A stretch of 64,000 nt of DNA from assembly GCA_033439295.1 (NCBI GenBank), contig JAVTLE010000017.1, positions 372,001 to 436,000 on the forward strand, read 5' to 3'. Shown piece after piece: positions 1 through 10,309 of this stretch. Every line of letters begins with the position of its first letter. Position 1 is the first letter of the stretch. This stretch comes from Deuterostichococcus epilithicus. Its lineage: Eukaryota; Chlorophyta; Trebouxiophyceae; Prasiolales; Stichococcaceae. The notes under the pieces are model-generated. The model was given only the letters and a program-made list of their open reading frames with translations, had not been told where the DNA came from and ran no database searches. Position numbers and translations under genes: made by a program.

Positions 1-1297
1 CGCCACACCTTGATCCCTGCAAGCTGCACAAGCACCTTGCCGGCCGAGGCGTGCGGGTCGTGCACGAGCCACTGTGCATGCGGATCCCCCGTGAATGCCA
101 GTCTGGCGTGGAGCTGCGCCGCTGGGCGGAGTGCAACAGCGGCAGCCACCAAGCATGCGGCACCCAGCAGCCACGCAACAATCATCGTCTGGATGATCTC
201 CTCCGTGCAGGCGACGTGGTGTTCATGTCGCCATATGCTCTGGGGCGTTCGCCGGCACTGTGGGAGGACGCCGCAAAGTTCCGCCCGGTGCGCCTCTTGT
301 CCCCGCATCCCTCCTGCTGGCTCGCTCAGCGTCGATACTGCACTGCCGGGGATCAAGGGATCCGGCGGCCTGCTTGCGTGCTGACAGGCATGCCTCGTCG
401 TTGGAATGGGTGCTGCGGCAGATGCGCCACACGGTTCATGCTATTTGGTGTGTTTGGTGTCGAACCTACCATATAGTTGGTCGCACCTCATTGTGCACTC
501 GATGCGCAGAAGCGCTTGGTTGTGCAGAAGCACTGTCTGCAAGGACCAGCTGATGAAGCGACAGCAAGAAACTGAATGCAGGCCACGGTGCTGTCCGCAA
601 CCCAGATGTCCGCGTTTGTTTCATGGCGCAGGAGCGCTTCCATGACGAGGAGCAGCTGGCGAAGCAGCACCGCTTCCAGTTCCTGCCCTTTGGCGCGGGA
701 CCGCGCATGTGCCTCGGCGCAGGCTTTGCGCAGGCGCGAATCAGGACCCTTTCCCAGACTGCTGCTGCTAACGAAGGGCGGGAGCATGGGTGGACACTTG
801 CAGGGCGGGAGCCGGCGTTAGGCCAGTCTGTGCAGCCAGCGCCATTACTCTGGTTGCCGTGGTGCCAGCGCTCAGAATGACGGCTGAGCCCAAGAAATAA
901 CCAGCATCTGCCTGTCCGACTCACAAGTCGCTCACACTGCGCGCCGCAGATGTCGGTGACGATGATGGCGGCGACGCTGCTGCACCACTTCCGCTTTGAC
1001 GCCATCACGCCCAACACCCCGGAGCTCCCATGCGGCTATGACATCACGGTGCGCTCTCTGCTGATTTGACAACAACTAAGGTTTTCATTTCCGAATCAGT
1101 CCGCTCACCGTCGTTATGCTGGAGCAACTGCTCGATTCCTGTGGATGGCAGCATCTGTGGATGGCAGCATCCTGTGGATGGCTGCGTTCAGCCTTTGTGT
1201 TGTTGACCTGGGTCGATGGTCATGTGTTGTGCATGGGCCGCAGATGAACTTCAAGCCGACCAACGGTTTGAAGATGCGGGTCGTGCCACGGGCGTAG
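1..1297 (+). CDS. Cytochrome P450, C-terminal part (5' end outside the window)
   Basis: Haem-thiolate monooxygenase; substrate unknown. Readable exons are about 211-287, 632-733, 950-1048 and 1244-1297 (stop TAG 1295-1297). The first encodes the region before the PERF motif (YALGRSPALWEDAAKFRP). The second continues with ERF and carries the haem-binding loop FGAGPRMCLG, whose Cys ligates the haem iron. The third gives the helix-L segment MSVTMMAATLL, and the last gives the usual P450 tail KPTNGLKMRVVPRA. Joining exons 1 and 2 recreates F-R-P-E-R-F exactly across the intron, which supports the splice sites. The intron after 733 has a GC donor (CAG|GCGCGA). Bases 1-210 presumably hold intron or one more exon, but I cannot place it. 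The CYP family cannot be assigned from this fragment. Confidence 0.88.
1140..1186. repeat. Short tandem repeat, about three 16-17-bp units
   Basis: The unit TGTGGATGGCAGCATC occurs about three times in a row inside the last P450 intron. It is a small minisatellite with no visible coding role. Confidence 0.8.
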
Positions 1298-2054
1298 TCA
1301 CCACACGGATGAGTGAAAGAGCACGGGAGGACGTAAACTGAAATTGAAGGAGAAATGCAGCGCATGCCGCCAAATCTGACCTGGCAGGCATCGGTGAAGA
1401 GAGGGCAGCGGACTAATTGGCGACCCACCTGGTTGCAGCAATACGGTCTGCCGCCAAGGGTCGCAGTTGCGGGTGAGGCCAATCCCTTGGTGGCCCATGT
1501 GGGAATTGCTTGTGGCCCAGTTGCTTGCGCCTGAGTGTGAGAGTCGGGCCTATTTTAGTTACAGCTGGGGCATATGTTGCCGCTGCGTTTATGCTTGCGT
1601 CACAAAGACCTTTTTGAAAGCAGCTGCGGCTCGCATTGATACTTGTACTACCTGATCCGGTTGTTTTTGAATGTCTGTAAGAATTCAGGCTCATCACACG
1701 ATACCACATCTACAACCTAGCTGTTGTCCTGGAGACCCAACAAGACAGACACACAAGATCTCCAAGAGACAGTGCAACAGATACATACAATCATACAACT
1801 ACAACAAGAGCGTCCTACCCAGCAGACCTGCAAGTCCTGATCATCGATGATTATACACAGGAACACCTCTCAAACATTACGAACCACGCCCTACATCAAT
1901 AGCCGCCGGCAGCGCACTCTGCTGCCGGCACAAATAATGGCTTCCAATACAGAATGAGTGAATACGTCATGCAGCTCCAGACTGTGTTTGCAATGCGCCG
2001 ACCCACCATACTTGCAGTCTTTCAAGCCCGGCACGGTACCTGCGCAGTTGTCAG
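1298..2054. other. Convergent 3' intergenic region, P450 / permease
   Basis: The P450 (+) and the permease (-) end facing each other here, so the space should hold both 3' UTRs. The plus strand has TGTAA, the usual green-algal polyadenylation signal, at 1676-1680. The minus strand has TGTAA at 1559-1563. If both are used the two transcripts would overlap by about 100 bases. No other gene is visible. Confidence 0.5.
1676..1680 (+). terminator. Candidate polyadenylation signal TGTAA for the P450
   Basis: TGTAA lies about 380 bases after the P450 stop. This pentamer is the known chlorophyte poly(A) signal; its use here is inferred from position only. Confidence 0.3.
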
Positions 2055-5000
2055 CTAGCCAACGTGCAGCCAGCCGAGATCCATGGCTGCCTGGCCCCCT
2101 ATAACGGCCACTGCCGACGCGCACAGCGCGACCAGCGCTGCGCGCCCTCCCGCCACCTCTCTGCTAGCCGAAGGTTTGGCGTCAGCTCCTGTGCTTGCGG
2201 CGCTCGCGCTGCTACCATGAGCACCGCCACCGGCACCGCCATGGCGCAGGGACCACGCCATGAGCGGCGGCATGACGCCATACAGTGCACTCATGCCGTA
2301 GGCGCCCGCGGCCTGCGGCATCAGGCAGTGAACGCTGTAACCCTGTGCAAACCGTGAGCGGTGACACGGCCAGGTGGCCACGCTGCGCACTGACATCGCA
2401 GGCGCACCCGCAGCCTGCTGCACCAAGCACGAAGCACCTGCGTCCAGATCAGGCAGCCTGCATCGAGCCGGGCGGCAGCTGGTGCACGAATGAAAGTGCA
2501 TCGCCTGTGGGCCTCCACATGGCGCCGTGGATGGTCCGGTGCAGCAGGGGATAACAAGTCCAACACTTGGTATCCCCTGAGTGCAGAACAGCATGCGCAG
2601 CCTGCCTCCCGCCATGCAGAGACTGCAAAGACATGTCAGCTCACCGACAGCAGCGTCAGGAATGCTCCAGGGTGGCTCAGCGCGACGCCCAGCGGCGGCG
2701 TGAGTGCCGCCAGAAACACCAGCGGCCGCGGCGCCTCTTTAGGGTTTCCGCCGGCTGGCGGCGGGAAGCCAGCGCCAGCGGCGGCGCCGGCACTGCCGCT
2801 TCGAGTCTTACTGTTTGACTCTGCGTCGGCGGTCGAGGCTGTGACGGCAGCATACTCGGACTGCAGTGTCGAGGTGAGGCCTGCGACAGGTGCACAGTCA
2901 AACGGGTCAGCAGGTCGACTGCTCTGGCATGTCTGGTAGGATCTGCCTGCGTGCACGGTGTCACATCAGAATCTGGCGCCGAGCTTGCAGTCTGCGCGCA
3001 ACCGTCAGAGCCACCAGCGCCCCTGATCATTGTGGGTTCGGTGCTCTTCGTTGCCATGCTTGCCGACCTGGGGAAGCGTGGCGGCAATGCAGGCATGTTC
3101 TGATGCTTGCAAATGGCAGAACACACGAATGCAGGCGGCAGCGCATCGGGTGGGGAGGCTGTTGCAAAGGTTGTGCCGAGAGGAGGTGGCCAGCGCAAGG
3201 AGCGCATAGCCAGCACCGCAAGGCCGTCTCAGGATCCTGGGTGCATGAATGCAGAGCGGATTTGAAGCGACCTCGCACTGACGGAAGTGACGATGAAGGA
3301 GGTCCCCAGCGCCAACATGCAGATAGGGTTTCTTTGAAAATATTTGTTTCTGGACCATCCTCGCACCGACAGAAGTGCCGATGAAGGAGGTCGCCAGCGC
3401 CAGCAGCATGAAGCCCTGCACCGCGACGCTGGCCAGGCCGCCGCCCTCCGTCATGAGCGCCGCCAGCGGGTCGCCACCAGGTGCCACTCCTGGAACAGGA
3501 GGCATGCAAGCGAAGTCACGTTTGAGCAGGACGACGGAGACCCGCTGGCAGTAGGGTTCCAAACTGGCGACAGTCGCCGCTGATGGGAGGCCGCCCTCCT
3601 CAGCCATGTGTTGAGGGTTCCAAGGCCGTCAGCGGGTCGCCGGCGGGCGCGGCGCCTGCACGAAGGCACGCGCAAGTTCGATGCACAACAGCGCCCCACT
3701 GGCGGCAGGAGCAAGCCGCCGCATCGCAGCTCCCCGTCGGAGGTGCACTGTTCACGAGAGCCGGCTAGTGGCACCCGGCTGCGCCCATGTGCGCCGGGAT
3801 GGCGGCGTCTACCAGCGGACGAGCATCGAGCGCGGCAATCGCAGCACCCTCAGCAGGCAAGAGTGCCGCCACCTCGCAGACTGCCGCGGCAGAGGCCAAT
3901 TATTGTTGGATGATAATTGTTGTACGCACCCGTGAGCGCAAGCATGACCGCGTCCCAGGAGACAAACATTGTTAGCGGCAGCGCGGAACCCGCCAGCAAC
4001 GCAGCGCGGATGCGCCGCCGATCGCCGCCGAGCTGAGCGCACACCACGGGAACCAAGTCGTGGTACACCTGGGAACACATACACGAAAGGATGAGTAATA
4101 TACTGGCACAAGTTCCAGCCGCCGTATGCAGCCAAGCTGGGCGCACAAAGCGGCAGCTAGGTCGTGGCACCCTGGTAATCTGCAGTTTGAATGAATGTAC
4201 GAATCAAGCTCAGTAGCAGAGAATTTTGAACACCAGGGAAGAGGAAAGGGAGCATATCACTGTCAGTGAAAACAATGAGTCTGACTACAGTGAGTGTGGC
4301 CCGTTGCGGGCGTCGAAAGCAGCTGGCATGTGGGTGCGTATGGATATCCTTCCATGTGCACACAGCAGTGCTGCGGCGGGCTCTACTTGTGCTCGGCTGT
4401 CAGGCAGCTCAGCAGGGCAGCTTGCACATGCCAGCCGGCTGTGCAGACACGCCAGTGCAGGACAAGCACTGTGCGTCATGTCAGCTTGTGCTGATTTGAC
4501 AGCTGTGATCAATGGCACCTCAGGGCTTTACTCAAGGAGCGCATTTTAGCTCGCCAGGGCCAAAGAGACAACGGGCATTGCCACCGGGGTGTGGGCAAGT
4601 TTCACCTGACCATCGCCCAACCCCTGGGCAAAATTTGCAGATGCAACCTAGCAGATTCATGTTTTCTGAAATCAGGATTCCCACCAAGGCCAGGAAGACG
4701 ATGGGCACGGCCGCTGGCGCACGCGCCCAGTCAGACGTCACGCCCAGCAGCCCCGCGTCCGCATGACCGCAGCCGTACCACAGGATGCCGCAGAACAGCG
4801 CCATCAGGCCGCCGGTCAGCCACCGATTCACGTGGTCGGCGACGCCGGAGCCGCCTGCACAGCAGGGTGTATTTCTCTTCTCAGCATCCGCTTGACTCCG
4901 TCACACAGCGCCATCAGGCCGCCAGTCGGCCAGCCGTTGACGTGGTCCTCAACAAGGCACCTGCGCAGCAGTGTCTGCGTTGCCGAAAGGATTGCAGTTG

Positions 5001-7123
5001 ATGTCGGCAAACAGAGTTGTCAGGCCGCCAGTCAACCAGTGGTTCACGCCGTCGCGACGCCAGAACCGCTCGTAACAGCAGGGTTTGTATGTGCACGGTT
5101 ATGGCCGCATGATGCTTGTGTACCAGCACCATAAAGTTGCCGGTCAGCCAGCAATTCACTTGGCCTGCGACACGAGAGCCACCTGCAGCAGGTTTTGGGT
5201 TTGCAGGTCAACATCTGGCGTGAAAGGTGTCCCGAGTCCTGGCGCATCACAGTGTCAAGCCTTTTTGTGGTCCAACTGCTGCACACGGTAGGCGAGACCA
5301 CCAAGCCGTCCGAGTGCGAACCACTAGGGTCCTCTGCTGCACCTCGCTGACGTGGGACTGTGATCAGCTTGGATGATCGCAAGATGCTTTGCTGTGGATC
5401 GTGTGCGGATTGAAACGGGCGTCCATTGAGGGCCGATTCCACCAAACCATGCCACTGAACTCACCAAAGCACATCATCCCGCCAAGCGCAGCGGCAAAAA
5501 CGGCGCCGCTGGCGCCAGGATCAGCGCCGGCGCCGCTCCCCAGCAGCTCCCCCGCCTGCGACGGCATCCCAGGCATCAGGGTGAGGTTCGTCCCTGCGCA
5601 AGGTGGCCAGGGCTACTCCTAGGCAGCCCAATGCCAGCAATTAGGCTCGGAAGGCGCACAAGGGTCCAGCACAATGCGCCCTCCTGGAGGCGATATCAGC
5701 AACTGCACAATCGACGCTCGCTCCTCGCATAGGAGGCAGCCCGCTGCAGACACAGCAAGCAGGACCTTTGCTAGGGGAATGCAAGGTAGGGGCACTTGGA
5801 GTTCCTGAAATACCCCTACCTTCACGACGTAGGCGGTCAGCAGCGAGAACGACAGCAGCAGGTAGATGGCTGAGGCGGCGACGCCGCCGGGTCGCCCCAG
5901 GGTGGCCTCCGCCATCTGCCGCAGCGTTACCATCTGCTGGCTCCCGGCTGCGCCGCTGTCGTCGCCGAGTCGCTCCTGCGCCTGCGCGTGCTGCAGGACA
6001 GGAGACACGAAGAGGTGTTACACAGAGTTTTAGGAGAGGGTTCAACAGATCTTCACGATGCCGCCCTGGAGCATCCTCCGCATTCTTGCCGAGATCTGAG
6101 CCCAGGCCGGCGCACCTTCAGGGCGCGTACGCCGAGGTTGATCTCCATCAGCAGCAGCGCCTGCGCTGCCAGCAGCGCCCAGCAGCCGCCCAGCACCGCT
6201 GCAGCGGCATGTGAGAAAGAGTCCACAGACGAGCGTGGCTGAGAATGAGTTCACGCACATGCGCTGTTGCCTAGACAAAAAAATGCAGGCCTCACGAATC
6301 ACCCCTGCATCGTTCACCCTGGTTTGCTGGTCGCTCTGGCGATGCAGGTGCGCATGAGCCAGGGCGCTCAAGACAGTCGTACAATTCGCATGCCCCGCTG
6401 ACAGCTGCAAGCGCCAGTATCAGCAGCCCTAATGCAAGGAGCAGACAGACCTGTGGAGGGGCCGAAGCCTGCAGGTGCGGACACCAGCGGCAGCGCGAGG
6501 ATGCCGGCGCCAACGGTGGACCCTGTGATCAGTGCCACTGTTCCCAGCACGCTGCCCTGGCCGCCACCTGGTGCATCGCCCGGCGCCGCGACGGTTTCTG
6601 CCTTTGCAGCAGGGGAACCTTCCACTGGCTGCGCCGGGTCCGCGCCTCCGATCGGAGCTGTGGCCTGCCTGCTGGCTGCACGCTGCGGCTGCGCGACAAC
6701 GGCCGCTGAGAGATCGAGTTTTGTGGCGGCCTCCCCACTCACCCGCTGCTGGTTGCGCTGCCGCTCGCGTCGCCGGCGGAGCGCCACAGCGTTGTTGGCC
6801 TCGACACCGGGCGGCAGCGATTCTGCAGTTCTGCGACCGCTGCCCCTGTCATTGCCGCTGCTTTCCGGCGGGCTGCCTTTTGGTGATGCCCTTGCCGGGA
6901 CGGAGGTGCTGTCGGATGAAGGAGCGGTCGCCAAGGCTTGACGCGGCTCCGCACTACATTTGCAGACGCCTGTGAGCAACTGCCTGCGGTGTGTCTGCCG
7001 CCACATCGCCGCCGCACGCCACTGTATGTCTGCGGGGCCATGGCTCTGATACAGCCGCCTGCAGCCGGCTGCTCCGACAACGCCTCTCGCATGGAGCTGG
7101 CCGGCGATCATGCTTGGCTGCAT
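2055..7123 (-). CDS. Tryptophan/tyrosine permease family transporter, probably plastid envelope
   Basis: Aromatic amino acid transporter related to plant tyrosine-specific transport proteins. Ten exons on the minus strand: 7123-6451, 6198-6116, 5990-5820, 5555-5465, 4854-4685, 4068-3930, 3880-3848, 3489-3367, 2880-2645, 2312-2055. All phases agree and give 658 residues. About 185 residues of Ser/Arg/Ala-rich sequence, probably a transit peptide plus linker, precede the first membrane helix, which holds the family signature ALITGSTVGAGILALP. Later hallmarks are CWALLAAQALLLMEINLGVRALK, YLLLSFSLLTAYVVK, a YHDLVPVVCAQLGGD loop, and LATSFIGTSVGLTSTLQSE. The last exon has a terminal helix. An in-frame ATG at 7282 is an alternative start. 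I chose 7123 because the sequence after it resembles a plastid transit peptide. Echoes of exons 5 and 8 lie in its introns. Confidence 0.88.
3190..3350 (-). repeat. Two decayed copies of permease exon 8's 3' end with its donor site
   Basis: The real exon end (3367-3420, encoding LLALATSFIGTSVG) is followed downstream in the gene by two imperfect copies, near 3290-3340 and 3190-3240. Both keep the CTGGCG..ACCTCC core, and the nearer one also keeps the donor-like GTGCGAGG. Confidence 0.75.
4794..5210 (-). repeat. Four tandem units spanning the 3' splice site of permease exon 5
   Basis: The unit holding the start of exon 5 and its acceptor recurs at offsets of about 110, 106 and 112 bp. Shared plus-strand landmarks TCAGGCCGCC or CGGTCAGCC start at 4804 and 4813 (functional copy), 4914, 5020 and 5141. 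Only the copy nearest the exon body keeps reading frame with the rest of the gene. The others have drifted but are easily aligned by eye. Confidence 0.85.
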
Positions 7124-7894
7124 TGCACAGCGACATCTTGTTGGAGAACCTCGTGGGCCACGTGCCAAATTGGCCAAGACGAACACGAGGTGGCATGACA
7201 AGACCGCGAGCGAATTACAAGTCGACATTGCAGCTACGAGTCGTAGAAATTCACCAGCAGTCGTCGCAGCCGATGGCTGCAAGCACGCACTCGAAGCTGC
7301 AGCTGCGAATGTAGTCAGACGACGGGCGAGGGTTTCCGCTCCCAGGAGGAAACTTCAGTAAGCGCAGACGGCAAACGGCCAGGGTGATGTAGGCGCCTGA
7401 ATTATGGCCTCCGAAAGTAACAGACGCGGCGCCGACACGATGCGCGTTTGAATGGACGGTGCGGAGCAAGCCAAGCGATCAAGACTTTTCCCCCCTTCCG
7501 CGACTTTCGTCAGACTCGCCGCAATGGCCAGCACAGGGATATAACTCCCACTCGTCTACACACGCGTGCAACCGTGCAGCAGTGCGTGGCCTCGCGAGAA
7601 GTGGCCTTTCCCGCAGAAGGCAGAACGCTGTTGGGACTTGAGAATCCCTCCCGTGCTCCTGAAAACCCTACAACATTTCGCAAAGAACGACTCGCTCGTG
7701 TGCACGGCCTAGATCGTTTTCAAGCCTCAGCCCCCTCGTCATTGGGTAGACCCAATCGAGCTTCAAAAGCCTCCACACTCGCTGCTGCGCCAAGACTCAA
7801 TCGTCGGGCAGCTCTGAAAGGAACTGTTTGACCGTCACTGTCCGCACCATCGCGCGCCGGTGCCCTGTTACGCTTAGCACCTTGAAGGCCCGTC
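7124..7894. promoter_or_regulatory. Divergent promoter region, permease / SAP18
   Basis: The 771 bases between the start codons of two head-to-head genes must hold both promoters and 5' UTRs. I see no clear TATA box or other named element. The upstream in-frame ATG of the permease (7282) falls inside. Confidence 0.45.
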
Positions 7895-9640
7895 ATGTCA
7901 GCATACGGGCGCCGCGACAGGCCGCCCGCAGACTCGCACAGGCGCAGGGACGCTCATGACGACAGAGACGCCAGAGGCAGCAGGCACCACCATCACTCAT
8001 CCCGTTCCGACGAGCCGCGCCCAGCCTCGCATCGGCACTCAGCGCGAGAGGCAGCCCCCAGGGAGGCGGCACCCAGGCCAGCTGCGGCAGCGGAACCAGC
8101 AGCAGACCCGCTGCCGCCGCCGCCCTCGATGCCGCCGCCACCAGTGAAGAAGGCCGAGCCAGAGATCGACAGGACAAAGGTCAGTCCCTTGATGCAATCT
8201 GATGACAGATGCAGCATACTGTGACGATTACAACTCCAGAGGTCCCTGCACTGCCGGTATGCGGCAGGCGCGTCAGGCGCGAGACCTTGGCACAGACATG
8301 TTTCTGATTGGCGAGCGGCCTTCACATCCACGAATTGTTTGCACGTCTGCCTGCCTCAACTGCTGCCTCCTTCAGTCCTCACGAGCTGCGTGCCTCCGCC
8401 ATGCTGCTGCATTGTCGCCCAAAAGGCCTGCGCACCTCGGGACTTGCTAAAATCACCTGCGCGCACCTCGAGAACGCCAACACCCGCTGCAGGTGTGCCC
8501 GCTGCTGCTGCGCGTGTTTCACAAGCTGGGCGGTCACCACCGGCTGGAGGAGTTCTCCCGCGTCCGCAACGACGACGAAAACGACGAGGAGGTGCAGATC
8601 TACACGTGGCCGGACGCCACACTGCGGGAACTGTCGGACCTGGTCAAGGAGGTGCGCTGAGGGTTTCGGGTTTAGCTTCAATCAGTTCCGTCATCACTGA
8701 AACAAGCCTGCTGATGGGTCGCGAGGTTCATCGTGGGTGAAGCAGGTGCCTAATTAGAACCGTCACGTGTGGTGCTGGAGACTATTGTGCACTATTGTGG
8801 TGCCGTAGTCTGGTGCCGCACTGTCAACGCTGAAGGCTCATTCAGCTTCTGTGCTTTGATCTCGCGCTGATTCCGGAGCCAATTCCGGGATGACGCGCTC
8901 GAGCACTCCATTGTCGGGCTTCGTCGGCAGTGGCTGCTGCTCGTCGTCGGGGAGGCGTTTCACGGGCTTCGCAGGCGCGGATGCTGCCTCACAAGCTGCC
9001 GTCGTTCTGTTCAGGTGCAGCCGCAGGCGCGGATGCCGACCTCTCGCATGGGCTTTGCGCTAGTGTATCCGGACAGGCGCGGCCACAACGTCATGCGTGT
9101 GGTGCGTCCCTAGATTACCGAGACACCAGTGCCGCACTGCCACTGCACGGTGCTTGTGTTCTCCCGCCTGGAGCTGCCTGCCGCACTGTGCTGTGCACCC
9201 TGAACGAAAAAATGACACGAGTAGCTGCTCTTGTCGAGATTTGCTGCACATGGCAGTCGCCCACCTCCAGTACCCAACACGTGACTGAGCAGCGCTGTTT
9301 CCTGCAGACGCGGTGCTTTGCAGTGCCATGACCAGATACCAGATAGCTACTAAACATGTTGCGCAGGTGGGGCAGGTGCACTCTTCAAGGGTGGGCGAGG
9401 ACGATGTGAAGACGCTGCGGTCGCTGAAGTTCCAGGTATGCCTGGCACTCGCATGAGTATAAAGGTGACAAACTTGCATGGGTTTGACCCACATCAAGTC
9501 AGGCGTCCGGAAACTGCACACGACAACTCGTGTGGTGACTTTCACTGCATTCCAGCGCACTTGTGAATGCGGCGTGCACTTGACCCTCGATTTGCCGCGC
9601 CCTGCAGACGGGCGACTACCTGGACGTCGCCGTCTTCTGA
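7895..9640 (+). CDS. SAP18: SAP18 (Sin3-associated polypeptide p18) homologue
   Basis: Small ubiquitin-fold protein of the Sin3 histone-deacetylase corepressor and of the exon-junction-linked ASAP complex; nuclear. Five exons, 7895-8179, 8493-8651, 9015-9101, 9367-9435 and 9608-9640, give 210 residues. The first exon is a basic, His/Arg/Ser-rich head of about 90 residues (RRDRPPADSHRRR) followed by proline stretches. This makes the protein longer than the roughly 150-residue animal form. The fold follows with family hallmarks: IDRTKVCPLLLRVFHKLGGH, LEEFSR, VQIYTWPDATLRELSDLVKE, MGFALVYPDRRGHNVMRV, GEDDVKTLRSLKFQTGDYLD. It ends in VAVF, as SAP18 proteins do. A partial echo of the exon 3 start lies just upstream of it, near 8957-9000. 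Confidence 0.93.
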
Positions 9641-10309
9641 TGGCCACGAGTGTGGGGTAATGGTGACTTGGCAGTGGTGGAGGAGCTGTGCATCATCTGC
9701 GTTGCAGCTTTTCTGTCGAGCGCCTACTGTCGGCGCACGCGTCGTCCTCCCCGTGCGGAGGTGCTTGCAGCAAAGTTGCTTCTGCTGGCTGTTCCCCAAC
9801 AGGAGTGTTGGTACATGAATGTACCCAGCTTGAACCCTCTGTCCCCAGAGACACCTTCTGCCAGAGCACTACGAACTTATCTGTGGTCTATGTTGCTGTA
9901 TTTCGCCGTTTCAGATGCCCACCACCCCGACTTGCTGAGCGTGTCTCGCAGAGCCTGGTTTGTCATCGCATCAGTCGCAAACCCACAACCGACTCACACG
10001 GCAAGGTAGTTTGTGCTCAATTCGATTCAAGTTCGAGGGCCCGCCAGTGCATGATGCGGCGGAAGGGGCATCGAAATTTCCCTCGGTGCATTCCGCTACA
10101 CGGATTGTGGTGGCATTCGATCCCTTGGCACACACGCACACAATACTAAGCTTCGCTCTCACAAGTGCGCGTCTGACTGTTCGCGGAACGCCGTCACACC
10201 GCTTTGCTGGACGTGCAGTTGCTACGAACAATTCGACAGAGTCACGAGCTCCACACAGGCTGTCAACCAGCGCACGGCCAGTTCACCGCGATGTGAAAGC
10301 ATTGTGGAA
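9641..10309. other. Intergenic region, SAP18 to WD40 gene
   Basis: This holds the SAP18 3' UTR and the promoter/5' UTR of the WD40 gene on the same strand. I see no further gene or recognisable motif. Confidence 0.4.

Noticed and set aside
7124-7282. Upstream ATG at 7282 as the permease start
   Set aside because: It is in frame and possible, but the sequence after 7123 looks more like a transit peptide; kept only as an alternative.
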